From NCBI GenBank assembly GCA_004293165.1, contig RDYL01000010.1, positions 33,618 through 97,617 of the forward strand: 64,000 nt of DNA, given 5' to 3'. The position numbers and the translations under genes are program-made. The notes below the pieces were generated by a model, which saw only the letters and a list, made by a program, of their open reading frames with translations, made no database searches and was not told the origin of the DNA. The DNA is from Flavobacteriia bacterium (GTDB lineage: Bacteria; Bacteroidota; Bacteroidia; Flavobacteriales; Flavobacteriaceae). This document shows positions 51,798-60,739 of this stretch, in pieces (position 1 is the first letter of the stretch; each line of letters starts with the position of its first letter).

Positions 51798-52028
51798 ATG
51801 AACTTACCAAAATTTGTTATCGGTGATAATACCGATTTTCCAGAAGATATTTTCGTAATCCATTTAGAATATCCAAGATTCGTAATCAATTTAAAAGATG
51901 ACGAAGTAGAATTTTTAGAAGACATCGAAGAAGAAGACGAAAAAGAATTAGAATCGGAAATGGAACATTTAATTACCATCGCAGGGGAATTCTACGATAG
52001 AGAAATTGAACGTTACGAACAAGAATAA
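51798..52028 (+). CDS. Small acidic protein of unknown function
   Basis: 76 residues, soluble. LPKFVIGDNTDFPEDIFVIHLEYPRFVINL is followed by a highly acidic helix (DDEVEFLEDIEEEDEKELESEMEHL) and ends IERYEQE. Conserved-looking in flavobacteria, but no family name comes to mind. It has its own short AT-rich leader. Confidence 0.7.
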   Translation: MNLPKFVIGDNTDFPEDIFVIHLEYPRFVINLKDDEVEFLEDIEEEDEKELESEMEHLITIAGEFYDREIERYEQE

Positions 52029-52046
52029 TCTTTGATTATTATTCCC

Positions 52047-52075
52047 GTAGAGACAAGTCAATGACTTGTCTCTAC
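52047..52075. repeat. Perfect 14-bp palindrome between convergent genes
   Basis: GTAGAGACAAGTCA and its exact complement separated by one base. Resembles the GTAGAGAC-type dispersed repeats of several bacteria. It is in a position to act as a bidirectional terminator. Confidence 0.6.
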
Positions 52076-52077
52076 TA

Positions 52078-53163
52078 TTATTTTTTAAAATACTGTTCCA
52101 ACAAATTCATAGCCGCGGCAAAAGGTGATAATTCATTATTTTGCACGGCTTTTTTATTTTTTTCTAAGAGTTGAATAACATTCGAATGATCGTAAAAGTG
52201 TGATTTCAATTGTTCGTTTATGGTTTCCATCATCCAAAATTGGTTTTGATTTTGACGTTTTTCTTCGAAATAATGATTTGCTTTTACCAAATCAAAATAC
52301 TCGGAAATAATTTCCCAAATCGCATCAATTCCTGTTTGTTCGTAGGCACTACAAGTCGTTACTTTCGGAATCCAACCTGAAGATTTGGCTGGAAATAAAT
52401 GCAATGCCCTATTGAATTCTGTTTTTGCTAATTTAGCTTTCGCAATATTATCTCCATCGGATTTATTGATTACGATAGTGTCTGCCATTTCCATGATACC
52501 GCGCTTGATACCTTGTAATTCATCACCAGCGCCTGAAATCTTCAACAACAAAAAGAAATCGACCATACTATGAACAGCAGTTTCGCTTTGCCCTACTCCA
52601 ACCGTTTCAATGATAATTGTATCAAATCCACAAGCTTCACACAAAATAATAGTTTCACGAGTTTTTCTAGCGACACCACCTAACGTTTCGCCCGAAGCAC
52701 TTGGTCGAATATAGGCATTTTCATCTTTAACCAGTTCTTCCATTCGGGTTTTATCGCCCAAAATACTTCCGTGACTGATGGACGAACTTGGGTCAACCGC
52801 TAAAACAGCAACTTTCTTTCCGATAGAAGTTAAATATTTTCCAAAAGCTTCTATAAATGTACTTTTTCCAACACCTGGAACACCTGTAATTCCAATTCGA
52901 ACCGAATTATTTGCATGCGGCAAACAACCTTTAATTACCTCATTCGCTTTGGCTAAATGCTCAGGATTCGTACTTTCAACCAAAGTAATTGCGCGACTTA
53001 AAGCGGTTTTATCACCTTTTAAAATTCCAGCAATCAATTCTTCTGCCGAAGGCTGTTTTCTTCGAAATTGTTGAATTTGAGTTGCTACAACCGCACTCAA
53101 CGTTTCGGGTTGAGCAACGCCGTGAATTTCTGAAAGTGCCGATTGTTTATTTGGTGTTTTCAA
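52078..53163 (-). CDS. meaB: Methylmalonyl-CoA mutase-associated GTPase MeaB
   Basis: 361 residues. P-loop GITGVPGVGKST (about 93-104), G-domain motifs DPSSSISHGSILGDKTRMEEL, IIIETVGVGQSE and NKSDGDN. An N-terminal helical region and a C-terminal dimerisation arm (FDLVKANHYFEEKRQNQNQFWMMETINEQLKSHF) are complete. It protects and reloads adenosylcobalamin on the mutase. The mutase genes are not in the window; a propionyl-CoA-carboxylase-like operon is at 23914-27533. Confidence 0.93.
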   Translation of the reverse strand: MKTPNKQSALSEIHGVAQPETLSAVVATQIQQFRRKQPSAEELIAGILKGDKTALSRAITLVESTNPEHLAKANEVIKGCLPHANNSVRIGITGVPGVGKSTFIEAFGKYLTSIGKKVAVLAVDPSSSISHGSILGDKTRMEELVKDENAYIRPSASGETLGGVARKTRETIILCEACGFDTIIIETVGVGQSETAVHSMVDFFLLLKISGAGDELQGIKRGIMEMADTIVINKSDGDNIAKAKLAKTEFNRALHLFPAKSSGWIPKVTTCSAYEQTGIDAIWEIISEYFDLVKANHYFEEKRQNQNQFWMMETINEQLKSHFYDHSNVIQLLEKNKKAVQNNELSPFAAAMNLLEQYFKK

Positions 53164-53260
53164 AAGATAATTGCTTTCTGTAAAAATACAAAATTTATAG
53201 TAATAAAATCAGTAAGCGTATATTTGACATTTTGTTATCTTTACACTTCAATTGTACACT

Positions 53261-54661
53261 ATGAATTCTGAAATATTACTTGCGCTTGAAAACATTGTAG
53301 GTTCGGCTTATATTTTTACTGATGAAGCTACTCGTAAAACATATGGACACGACGAAACGGAAGATTTAAGTTTTCCGCCTCATGTCGTGGTGAAACCTGC
53401 CAATACGGGAGAAGTTGTGCAAATTTTAAAAGTTTCGAACACGTATAAAATTCCGACAACACCAATTGGTGCGCGTACGGGATTAAGTGGCGGAGCCTTA
53501 TCGATTTATGGTGGCATTGGAATTTCAATGGAACGATTCAATCAAATCATTGAAATTGATGAACAAAACCTACAAGTTACAACTCAACCTGGTGTAATTA
53601 CACAAGTTTTACGTGAAGCTGTTGCCGAAAAAGGCTTGTTTTATCCCGTAGATCCAAGTAGTATGGGTAGTTGTTATATTGGTGGAAACATTGCTGAAAA
53701 TTCTGGTGGTGCAAGAGCTTTGAAATATGGCGTTACGAAAGATTATGTGCTAAATTTAGAAGTTGTTTTACCGACAGGTGATATTATTTGGACAGGTGCT
53801 AATACCTTGAAAAATTCAACGGGTTATAATCTTACGCAATTGATGGTTGGTAGTGAAGGAACTTTAGGTATTGTAACTAAAATTGTATTGAAATTATTAC
53901 CTCAAAATAAACACAACGTTTTGCTTTTGGTTCCATTTTATAAAGCGGAGCAAGCTTGTGAAGCGGTTTCGGCTATTTTTAGAGCGGGAATTATTCCAAG
54001 TGCTATAGAGTTTATGGAACGTGATGCCATTGATTGGACATTGAAATTTGTCGATGGGTTGAATGTGGAAGTAAAAGACAACGTTCAAGCGCATTTGTTG
54101 ATTGAAGTAGATGGAAATTATCCAGAAATTTTGATGCAAGAAGCCGAACAAATTTTGGCAGTAGTAGAACAATTTGAAATCGACGAAGTATTATTTGCCG
54201 ATACCGAGGAACAAAAAAATGCGCTTTGGAAAATGCGCCGTTCTGTAGCGGAAGCGGTAAAAGCAAATTCGATTTATAAAGAAGAAGATACCGTTGTACC
54301 AAGATATGAATTACCAAAATTATTAAAAGGAATCAAAGAAATTGGTTCGAAGTATGGTTTTCAATCGGTGTGTTATGGACATGCAGGCGATGGCAATTTG
54401 CATGTAAACATCATCAAAGGTAACATGACCGATGACAATTGGAAAACTGAAGTTCCAAAAGGAATTCGTGAAATTTTTGAATTAACGGTTGGTTTAAAAG
54501 GTACACTTTCTGGTGAACACGGTATTGGTTTGGTGCAAAAAAACTACATGGATATTGCGTTTTCAAAAGTACATTTGGAATTAATGGAACGCATCAAAGC
54601 GATTTTTGATCCCAATAATGTATTGAATCCAGGGAAGATATTTCCTGATGGGAATGATTAA
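53261..54661 (+). CDS. FAD-linked oxidase of the GlcD / D-lactate dehydrogenase type
   Basis: 466 residues from the ATG at 53261 (a TTG at 53252 is also open). FAD-binding PCMH domain: VVKPANTGEVVQILKVSNTYKIPTTPIGARTGLSGGALSIYGGI (about 42-85) and DPSSMGSCYIGGNIAENSGGARALKYG. The C-terminal half has the histidine block GHAGDGNLHVNI and SGEHGIGLVQKNYM. It oxidises a 2-hydroxy acid such as glycolate or D-lactate. No GlcE/GlcF partner genes are seen. Confidence 0.88.
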   Translation: MNSEILLALENIVGSAYIFTDEATRKTYGHDETEDLSFPPHVVVKPANTGEVVQILKVSNTYKIPTTPIGARTGLSGGALSIYGGIGISMERFNQIIEIDEQNLQVTTQPGVITQVLREAVAEKGLFYPVDPSSMGSCYIGGNIAENSGGARALKYGVTKDYVLNLEVVLPTGDIIWTGANTLKNSTGYNLTQLMVGSEGTLGIVTKIVLKLLPQNKHNVLLLVPFYKAEQACEAVSAIFRAGIIPSAIEFMERDAIDWTLKFVDGLNVEVKDNVQAHLLIEVDGNYPEILMQEAEQILAVVEQFEIDEVLFADTEEQKNALWKMRRSVAEAVKANSIYKEEDTVVPRYELPKLLKGIKEIGSKYGFQSVCYGHAGDGNLHVNIIKGNMTDDNWKTEVPKGIREIFELTVGLKGTLSGEHGIGLVQKNYMDIAFSKVHLELMERIKAIFDPNNVLNPGKIFPDGND

Positions 54662-54666
54662 TTCAA

Positions 54667-55068
54667 CTACTTATTCAAAAACTCCATCAAACTCGCATCC
54701 GCATTTTTAAAAGTTGGTGCTTGTTCTATAATACTGGCTACGCGCTTTTTGTTTAATTTCATTGTAATATCAGCTTCAGTAGTAAATAACAAAGCAGATA
54801 AAAACGGGTTGTTGATATGCGGAATTAGCTCCGCTTCTAAATTGTCTAATTTGCAGATTTTTACTAATTCTTGCTTTTCGGTAGTGTAAATTTTATACGT
54901 CATCGACAATTTTAAGATATTGTCTTCTACGATGGTTTTTACGTAAATATTTTGTAATTCGGGCTTTCCAACGGTTTTAGCTAGTGTTAATTTCGCAAAA
55001 GTACCTTCAGCGATACTTGCTCTAACTTGGTTGAAAAACTCAGTATAGGTGATGTTATTTTCGTTCAT
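54667..55068 (-). CDS. Protein of unknown function, possibly the N-terminal domain of a larger family
   Basis: 133 residues, soluble, no signal. ITYTEFFNQVRASIAEGTFAKLTLAKTVGKPELQNIYVKTIVEDNILKLSMTYKIYTTEK is alpha-beta and reminds me of the N-terminal domain of larger Bacteroidota proteins that continue into a methyltransferase; here it ends after FLNK. That likeness is from memory. Its stop is 5 bases from the convergent oxidase gene. Co-directional with the exported-protein gene (1 base gap). Confidence 0.6.
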   Translation of the reverse strand: MNENNITYTEFFNQVRASIAEGTFAKLTLAKTVGKPELQNIYVKTIVEDNILKLSMTYKIYTTEKQELVKICKLDNLEAELIPHINNPFLSALLFTTEADITMKLNKKRVASIIEQAPTFKNADASLMEFLNK

Positions 55069-55069
55069 G

Positions 55070-55642
55070 TTATAATCCTAAAGCTTTTACAATTTTGTCA
55101 TTAAAAATCATAGAAAACATTTTATTCTCTTTGTCTTTATTTAAAAACTTCCATTTGTTTTTGGTCAAATCATCAGAAACAGCAATCAATGTAGAACGCA
55201 TTTCTATACGAAAGGTATTGGTTAATTTATCATACGATACTTTATCAGCTCCCATCGAACTTTTAAAAATATCTATCATAGATTCTGCATCTTCCATGGG
55301 CTGTTTAAATTTCATAGCCATCACATTATTATAATTAACCAAGCAAAACGATTTTGCTTCTATTTTTTTGATTTCTCCATACGAAAAATCAGGTTCAACT
55401 TCTACTAATTTGATTGAAAATTGTTCGTTTTCCATCATTTGACCAAACATGGTTTTCATTTGCTCTTGCGAAACAATATCAAATACTTTTGGATAAGTAG
55501 TTTCAAAAATATCTTCAAAATTCATATTAACACTAGCCTTGTATGACTTAAGTGCTTCTGCTTTTAAAGAGGCTATGTCTTGCGCAAACAGTGAAATAGT
55601 TTGAAAAAGGAATAATGTTAAGAATACAATTTTAGCTTTCAT
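55070..55642 (-). CDS. Exported protein of unknown function
   Basis: 190 residues with a signal peptide MKAKIVFLTLFLFQTISLFA ending before QDIA. The mature part is alpha then beta (SLKAEALKSYKASVNMNFEDIFETTYPKVFDIVSQEQMKTMF, then DFSYGEIKKIEAKSFCLVNYNN and NTFRIEMRSTLIAVSDD). No family recognised. The next gene starts 1 base beyond its stop. Confidence 0.68.
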   Translation of the reverse strand: MKAKIVFLTLFLFQTISLFAQDIASLKAEALKSYKASVNMNFEDIFETTYPKVFDIVSQEQMKTMFGQMMENEQFSIKLVEVEPDFSYGEIKKIEAKSFCLVNYNNVMAMKFKQPMEDAESMIDIFKSSMGADKVSYDKLTNTFRIEMRSTLIAVSDDLTKNKWKFLNKDKENKMFSMIFNDKIVKALGL

Positions 55643-55837
55643 TTGACTTTTTTTAATTTTATCAAAGATAATTACTTTAATGGAATAATTAAATTGGATT
55701 ATAAATAATCGTATGACTAAATTAGCATATTACAGAAACAAATTTTTAAATCTATTTATTTTGAGATTATTTAAATTAAAGAATGAAAAATTAAGCAAGA
55801 TTTAAAAATCAGAATTAATTTCATGGAAACTTATGCT

Positions 55838-55845
55838 TACATTTG
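55838..55845 (+). promoter_or_regulatory. -7 box of the cytochrome b gene
   Basis: TACATTTG, a full -7 match, 20 bases before the ATG. No clear -33 box. The 222-base gap before it holds nothing else recognised. Confidence 0.45.
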
Positions 55846-55865
55846 AGTAACTTAATAACTATATT

Positions 55866-56444
55866 ATGGAAACTCGAAACTATTCAAAAGTATACAGAAT
55901 TCTACATTGGCTAATTGCCCTTACGTTTATCTTGTTGTTGCTGACTATTTTTTTACGCAAAACATGGATGGAAAAAAACCATGTGGCTGGAATAATTCAG
56001 GATTTTTTAGGGGATAATGGACATACCGCTTTATCGGAAGACGAAGCCATTTTGTTAGCTAAAAAAATCAGAAAACCGATGTGGAATTGGCATATCTATT
56101 TTGGTTATGTATTAACCGGATTGTACTGCATTCGTTTGGCTGTACCATTTTTTGGAGAAATGAAATTTTCTTCTCCTTTTAAAGCAGAATTAGACTCGAA
56201 AACCAAATTTCAATTTTGGGTTTATCTTGTATTTTATGTATGTACTGCTATTTCGTTAATAACTGGTTTGTTTATTGAGTTTGGCCCTAAAAATTTAAAA
56301 GACCCAATGGAAGAAATACATGTTCTTTCGTTGTACTATTTACTTGGATTTATGGTGTTGCATTTTGGCGGTGTTTTACTTGCCGAATGTACCACTCAAA
56401 AAGGATTGATTTCAAGAATAATTAGTGGTAGTAAAAAAGAGTAA
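55866..56444 (+). CDS. Cytochrome b561-type membrane protein
   Basis: 192 residues with four membrane helices. Heme-ligand histidines are seen in YRILHWLIALTFILL (helix 1), MWNWHIYFGYVLTG (helix 2) and LGFMVLHFGGVLLAE (helix 4). The HW..H pattern places it with the b561-like cytochromes that carry electrons across the inner membrane. Single gene. Confidence 0.85.
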   Translation: METRNYSKVYRILHWLIALTFILLLLTIFLRKTWMEKNHVAGIIQDFLGDNGHTALSEDEAILLAKKIRKPMWNWHIYFGYVLTGLYCIRLAVPFFGEMKFSSPFKAELDSKTKFQFWVYLVFYVCTAISLITGLFIEFGPKNLKDPMEEIHVLSLYYLLGFMVLHFGGVLLAECTTQKGLISRIISGSKKE

Positions 56445-56464
56445 TCCTAAATCATATAATTCTT

Positions 56465-56497
56465 AATCCCGAGTGAATTCACTCGGGATTTTTTTTA
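56465..56497 (+). terminator. Terminator after the cytochrome b gene
   Basis: A perfect 26-base palindrome with AATCCCGAGTG and CACTCGGGATT arms, followed by eight T residues. Confidence 0.9.
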
Positions 56498-56547
56498 TTC
56501 TAAAAACCAAGAACTTTGGTATTCTGTTATTTTTATCTAAATAAATT

Positions 56548-56580
56548 AAATTTTTATTGTTTATCAATAAATTTTTATTG
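56548..56580 (+). promoter_or_regulatory. Repeated AAATTTTTATTG sites upstream of the DUF2975 gene
   Basis: Two identical 12-bp copies (56548-56559 and 56569-56580) start 21 bases apart, two turns of DNA, and a 7-bp inverted repeat TTTATTG/CAATAAA (56553-56571) lies across them. A possible operator for the XRE regulator encoded downstream. Confidence 0.35.
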
Positions 56581-56612
56581 AAATTTTCAGAGTAATTTTA
56601 AACTTAATACTT

Positions 56613-57149
56613 ATGTCAAAAACAAACAACTTCGTATTTTGGGGCTTATATGCCATAGCTTGGCTTATTTTTGTAGGATTGTCTATTGAAGCAGGAGCCT
56701 TACTCGTTAATTTCTTTTTCAGTATCTATAACCCTGAAATTATTAGAAATCTCTATCAAAAGTTAGACTTAATGGCTATGTATAACGAAAGTAGATTAAC
56801 TTTTTATGGTGTTTATAGCTTTATACTTATCATTTCCATTTTAAAAGCGGTGCTATTTTATGCCGTAATTCATCTCATGCACAAAATGAATTTGTCAAAA
56901 CCGTTCAATACTTTTGTGTCAAAACAAATTTTACTTATTAGTTATTTCACCCTTTCAATTGGAGTATTAAGTCATGTTGCCCGACAAATAGTTAAAAGTT
57001 TGATGCATCACGGTTTTGTTCCCGATAACTTAAATCAATTTTGGGCAGACAGCGGAGCTTTTATTTTAATGGGAGGTGTTATCTATATTATCGCGATTAT
57101 CTTTAAAAAAGGCATCGAAATTCAAGAAGAAAACGAATTAACCGTATAA
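56613..57149 (+). CDS. DUF2975 membrane protein
   Basis: 178 residues with four helices (about 10-35, 60-88, 106-122, 145-165). ILKAVLFYAVIHLMHKMNLSKPFNTFVSKQILLISYFTLSIGVLSHVA carries the family pattern. DUF2975 proteins are almost always encoded next to a YozG-like XRE regulator, as here, 3 bases downstream. The pair is thought to sense something at the membrane. Confidence 0.85.
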   Translation: MSKTNNFVFWGLYAIAWLIFVGLSIEAGALLVNFFFSIYNPEIIRNLYQKLDLMAMYNESRLTFYGVYSFILIISILKAVLFYAVIHLMHKMNLSKPFNTFVSKQILLISYFTLSIGVLSHVARQIVKSLMHHGFVPDNLNQFWADSGAFILMGGVIYIIAIIFKKGIEIQEENELTV

Positions 57150-57152
57150 ATT

Positions 57153-57359
57153 ATGGCAATAGTAGTAAACTTAGATGTGATGATGGCTAAACGAAAAATG
57201 TCGCTCAACGAACTTTCGGAAAAGGTAGATATTTCCTTAGCAAATTTATCTATTTTAAAAAATGGAAAGGCTAAAGCTATCCGTTTTAGTACACTTGAAG
57301 TAATTTGCAAAGCATTAAATTGCCAACCTGGTGATATTCTGGAGTATGTAGAAGATTAG
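57153..57359 (+). CDS. YozG-like XRE-family regulator
   Basis: 68 residues: IVVNLDVMMAKRKMSLNELSEKVDISLANLSILKNGKAKAIRFSTLEVICKALNCQPGDILEYVED. This is the full Cro/CI helix-turn-helix, with the recognition helix in SLANLSILKNGK. It is the regular partner of DUF2975. Confidence 0.88.
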   Translation: MAIVVNLDVMMAKRKMSLNELSEKVDISLANLSILKNGKAKAIRFSTLEVICKALNCQPGDILEYVED

Positions 57360-57434
57360 ATTTAGGACTTTTTTAACTTTATTGAGAGTAGAATATTCGT
57401 AAATTTAGGTATTATTAATTTAATCCTTAATGCT

Positions 57435-57749
57435 ATGTTAGTTCAAATTCATACCGACAAAAATATTGAAGGCGGAAGCCGTTTTTCAGAATTCTTTACC
57501 AACGAAATTAAAAATGAATTAGCACGATTTGACGAAATTGTAACGCGAATTGAAGTTCATGTTACGGATGAAAATGCAAGTAAATCTAGTCCAAACGATA
57601 AAAAAGTCGTTATTGAAGCTCGTGTAGAGAAAAAAAAACCTATTGCTGTAACGGCTCATGGAGATACCGTTGAAAAAGCATTTTTTGAGGCTTTAGAAAA
57701 AGTAACTCGTGTTTTAGATACAGCGGTAGAAAAAATAAAAGAACATTAA
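57435..57749 (+). CDS. HPF/RaiA-family ribosome-associated protein
   Basis: 104 residues. A single HPF-like alpha-beta domain: LVQIHTDKNIEGGSRFSEFFTNEIKNELARFDEIVTRIEVHVTDENA, then DKKVVIEARVEKKKPIAVTAHGDTVEKAFFEALEKVTRVLDTAVEKIK. Short form without the C-terminal dimerisation domain. It probably binds ribosomes in stationary phase or stress. A terminator follows directly. Confidence 0.82.
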   Translation: MLVQIHTDKNIEGGSRFSEFFTNEIKNELARFDEIVTRIEVHVTDENASKSSPNDKKVVIEARVEKKKPIAVTAHGDTVEKAFFEALEKVTRVLDTAVEKIKEH

Positions 57750-57757
57750 AAACAATC

Positions 57758-57787
57758 AATCCCGAGTTTATGCTCGGGATTTTTTTA
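57758..57787. terminator. Bidirectional terminator between the HPF-like gene and valS
   Basis: A 9-bp stem AATCCCGAG/CTCGGGATT with a 6-base loop and runs of T on either strand. Confidence 0.88.
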
Positions 57788-57797
57788 TAAAAAAATA

Positions 57798-60425
57798 TTA
57801 TTTCAAACCGGCTAAACTTTGCTCAATCATGGCAATTTTTGCTAAAGCATCGGCTTCTTTTTTGCGCTCATTGGCAATTACTTGTTCTGGTGCTCCAACC
57901 ACGAATTTTTCATTCGAAAGTTTGCCTTGTACAGAGCGTAGAAAACCTCTAGTATAGTTTAACTCTTCAGTTAATTTAGCTACTTCAGCTTCTAAATCGA
58001 TGTTTCCTGTAATTGGAATAAAATATTCATTCGATTTCACACGGTACGATAAAGCACCGTCTACTTTATCAGAAACATATTCTAAAGTAGTAACATTTCC
58101 TAACTTCTGAATCACCGAATCAAAATAGACTGATGCTTTTTCATTATTCATCACACGTAACTCAATTACATCTCTAAACGGAATATTTTTATCTTTACGA
58201 ATGGTTCTAATTCCAGAAATAACTTCGGTTGCGAAATCAAAATCGGAAATTAATTTTTGATTAAATGCTTTTGCTGTTGGCCACTTTCCTACTATCAACG
58301 CTTGTTCTGGGGTTCTTTCAGCAATATGATGCCAAATTTCTTCCGTTAAAAACGGCATGAACGGATGTAACAATTTCAAGTTAGCTTCTAACATTTCAAT
58401 TGCTTTGTCAAACGTAGCACGATCGATTGGCTGTTGGTAACCTGGTTTAATCATTTCTAAGAACCACGAACAAAAATCGTCCCAAACCAATTTGTAAATT
58501 GCCATTAACGCATCAGATAAACGGTATTTATCAAAATTATCTTCAATTTCGGCTAAGGTTTGTTGCAACTTTGCTTCGTACCATTCAATGGCAACTTTTG
58601 AAGATTCTAGTTGTGCAATATCCGCTACTTCCCAACCTTTGATTAGTTTGAAAGCGTTCCAAATTTTATTAGAGAAACCTTTTCCTTGGTTGCATAATTC
58701 TTCGTCGAATAAAATATCATTTCCTGCCGAAGCACTCAATAATAATCCCACACGAACACCATCTGCACCAAATTTTTCAATTAGTCCGAGAGGTTCAGGA
58801 GAATTTCCTAATGATTTCGACATTTTACGGCCTTGCTTATCACGAACTAATCCTGTTAAATATACGTTTGAAAATGGTTTTTCGCCTGCATATTCATAAC
58901 CAGCAATAATCATACGTGCTACCCAGAAAAATAAAATATCTGGACCCGTAACTAAATCGTTGGTAGGATAATAATATTTAAAATCTTCGCTTTCTGGATT
59001 CAAAACACCACCAAAAACAGCCATTGGCCATAACCATGAGGAGAACCAAGTATCAAGTGCGTCAGCATCCTGACGTAAGTCAGCAGTGGTTAGAGTTGAG
59101 TTAGCAGTTTTTTCTTTTGCAAGCTCAAGCGCTTTTTCGATGTTTTCAGCCACTACGAAATCTTCTTTTCCGTCACCAAAATAGTACGCTGGAATTTGTT
59201 GTCCCCACCACAATTGGCGCGAAATATTCCAATCGCGAATGTTGTTTAACCAATGCGCATAGGTGTTATTGAAACGACTTGGATATAATTTGATTTCGTC
59301 TGATTCTAAAACAGCTTTGATGGCTGGTTTTACTAATTCTTCCATACTTAAGAACCACTGATCTGATAATCTTGGTTCGATTACCGCTTTGGTTCTTTCA
59401 GAAGTCCCCACTTTATTTAAATGCGTTTCAGTTTTTGCTAAAGCTCCGATAGTTTCTAATTCTTTCGAAATCTCTTCACGAACCACAAATCGGTCTTTTC
59501 CTTGGTAATGCAATCCGAATGAATTCAAAGAAGCATCTTCGTTGAAAATATCGATAATTTCTAAATTGTGTTTATCACCTAACGTTTTATCATTAGTATC
59601 GTGAGCTGGCGTTACTTTTAAACAACCTGTTCCAAATTCAACATCTACATATTCATCTTCAATAATAGGAATAACTCTACCACAAATTGGAACGATTGCT
59701 TTTTTACCTTTTAAATGTGAAAAACGTTCATCATTTGGATTGATACAGATTGCAGTATCTCCAAAAATGGTTTCTGGACGGGTTGTTGCAACGGTTAAAA
59801 AATCTTCAGAACCTTCAATTTTGTATTTGATGAAATATAATTTTCCTTGACGTTCTTCAAAGATTACTTCTTCGTCAGATAAGGTAGTTTTTGCTTCAGG
59901 ATCCCAGTTTACCATTCGGTAACCGCGGTAAATCAAACCTTTGTTGTATAAATCTACAAATGAATGAATTACAGATGCTGACATGTCGTCATCCATCGTA
60001 AATTTAGTACGACTCCAATCGCAAGAACAACCTAATTGTTTTAATTGTTCTAAAATGGTTCCACCGTATTTATCAGTCCATTCCCAAGCGTGTTTTAAGA
60101 ATTCTTCGCGTGTTAAATCGTTTTTATTGATGCCTTCTTCTTTTAACTTAGCCACTACTTTAGCTTCGGTTGCAATTGAGGCGTGATCTGTTCCTGGCAC
60201 CCAACAAGCGTTGAACCCTTTTAAACGCGCACGACGAATTAATACATCTTGAATAGTGTTATTCAACATGTGTCCCATGTGTAAGACTCCCGTTACGTTT
60301 GGTGGCGGAATTACAATGGTATATGGCGTTCTATGGTCAGGTTTAGAGGTGAAATAATCATTTTTCATCCAATACGCGTACCATTTTTGTTCTACTTCTT
60401 TAGCGTTGAATTGTGCAGGAATCAT
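57798..60425 (-). CDS. valS: Valine--tRNA ligase
   Basis: 875 residues, the normal length. Class I motifs are [17 protein letters not shown] (HIGH variant HMGH) and [11 protein letters not shown] (KMSKS). [14 protein letters not shown] is the editing domain and [11 protein letters not shown] the conserved block after it. The C-terminal coiled coil ([31 protein letters not shown]) is present. Stand-alone. Confidence 0.96.
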   Translation of the reverse strand: MIPAQFNAKEVEQKWYAYWMKNDYFTSKPDHRTPYTIVIPPPNVTGVLHMGHMLNNTIQDVLIRRARLKGFNACWVPGTDHASIATEAKVVAKLKEEGINKNDLTREEFLKHAWEWTDKYGGTILEQLKQLGCSCDWSRTKFTMDDDMSASVIHSFVDLYNKGLIYRGYRMVNWDPEAKTTLSDEEVIFEERQGKLYFIKYKIEGSEDFLTVATTRPETIFGDTAICINPNDERFSHLKGKKAIVPICGRVIPIIEDEYVDVEFGTGCLKVTPAHDTNDKTLGDKHNLEIIDIFNEDASLNSFGLHYQGKDRFVVREEISKELETIGALAKTETHLNKVGTSERTKAVIEPRLSDQWFLSMEELVKPAIKAVLESDEIKLYPSRFNNTYAHWLNNIRDWNISRQLWWGQQIPAYYFGDGKEDFVVAENIEKALELAKEKTANSTLTTADLRQDADALDTWFSSWLWPMAVFGGVLNPESEDFKYYYPTNDLVTGPDILFFWVARMIIAGYEYAGEKPFSNVYLTGLVRDKQGRKMSKSLGNSPEPLGLIEKFGADGVRVGLLLSASAGNDILFDEELCNQGKGFSNKIWNAFKLIKGWEVADIAQLESSKVAIEWYEAKLQQTLAEIEDNFDKYRLSDALMAIYKLVWDDFCSWFLEMIKPGYQQPIDRATFDKAIEMLEANLKLLHPFMPFLTEEIWHHIAERTPEQALIVGKWPTAKAFNQKLISDFDFATEVISGIRTIRKDKNIPFRDVIELRVMNNEKASVYFDSVIQKLGNVTTLEYVSDKVDGALSYRVKSNEYFIPITGNIDLEAEVAKLTEELNYTRGFLRSVQGKLSNEKFVVGAPEQVIANERKKEADALAKIAMIEQSLAGLK

Positions 60426-60510
60426 TATTGTGTTTTATTGTTTGTTGTTACTAGATTGTTGCTTTAAATATGATGAAACAACGAATACAAAAACTCCTAA
60501 AGTTAGCCTT

Positions 60511-60553
60511 TTAGCCCCGATGGGAGCGGCACCTTGTATAGCGGACAGCGGGA
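60511..60553 (+). ncRNA. GC-rich structured element, candidate Flavo-1-type RNA or dispersed repeat
   Basis: TTAGCCCCGATGGGAGCGGC, a spacer, then TATAGCGGACAGCGGGA. It stands out as GC-rich in AT-rich flanks. I recognise the wording (CCCCGATxGxAGCGGC ... AGCGGAcAGCGGGA) as common between genes in flavobacteria; whether it equals the Rfam Flavo-1 motif is a guess. Confidence 0.45.
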
Positions 60554-60683
60554 AAATGGATTACTGATAAATCCCGAACGATTCGCTAGATAAATATTTA
60601 GGCAAGATAACTTTGGTATGTTTTTTGCAATACTAAATGCAAAAGTAACTATATCACGAAAATAAAAAAAATGTTAAGAGTAG

Positions 60684-60714
60684 TTTGTTGGTTACTTTTA
60701 TTTAATTATTTTTA
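60684..60714 (+). promoter_or_regulatory. Promoter of the DUF1573 gene
   Basis: TTTG at 60684-60687, exactly 19 bases, TATTTTTA at 60707-60714 (one mismatch). The start would be near 60721, which rules out the longer frame beginning at 60671. Confidence 0.6.
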
Positions 60715-60739
60715 CAACAACCTATTAATTTATAAGATG

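Larger units (their letters stand above)
60426..60736. other. 311-base gap between valS and the DUF1573 gene
   Basis: No gene supported. It contains, in order, AT-rich sequence next to valS, a GC-rich element at 60511-60553, a lone -7-like TAACTTTG at 60608-60615, a small hairpin with TTTTGCA/TGCAAAA arms, and the promoter at 60684-60714. Confidence 0.6.

Noticed and set aside
51788..51979. Minus-strand serine-rich open frame
   Set aside because: It is the reverse of the acidic GAA/GAT-rich small gene at 51798-52028; the Ser-rich composition is a by-product.
57122..57310. Minus-strand open frame across the DUF2975/XRE junction
   Set aside because: Antisense of a well-supported XRE regulator; no start signal.
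59085..59120. Repeat-like AACTGCTAACTCAACTC words in valS as another insertion
   Set aside because: The encoded residues ([12 protein letters not shown]) fit the normal length of ValRS before [10 protein letters not shown], so an insertion is not supported.
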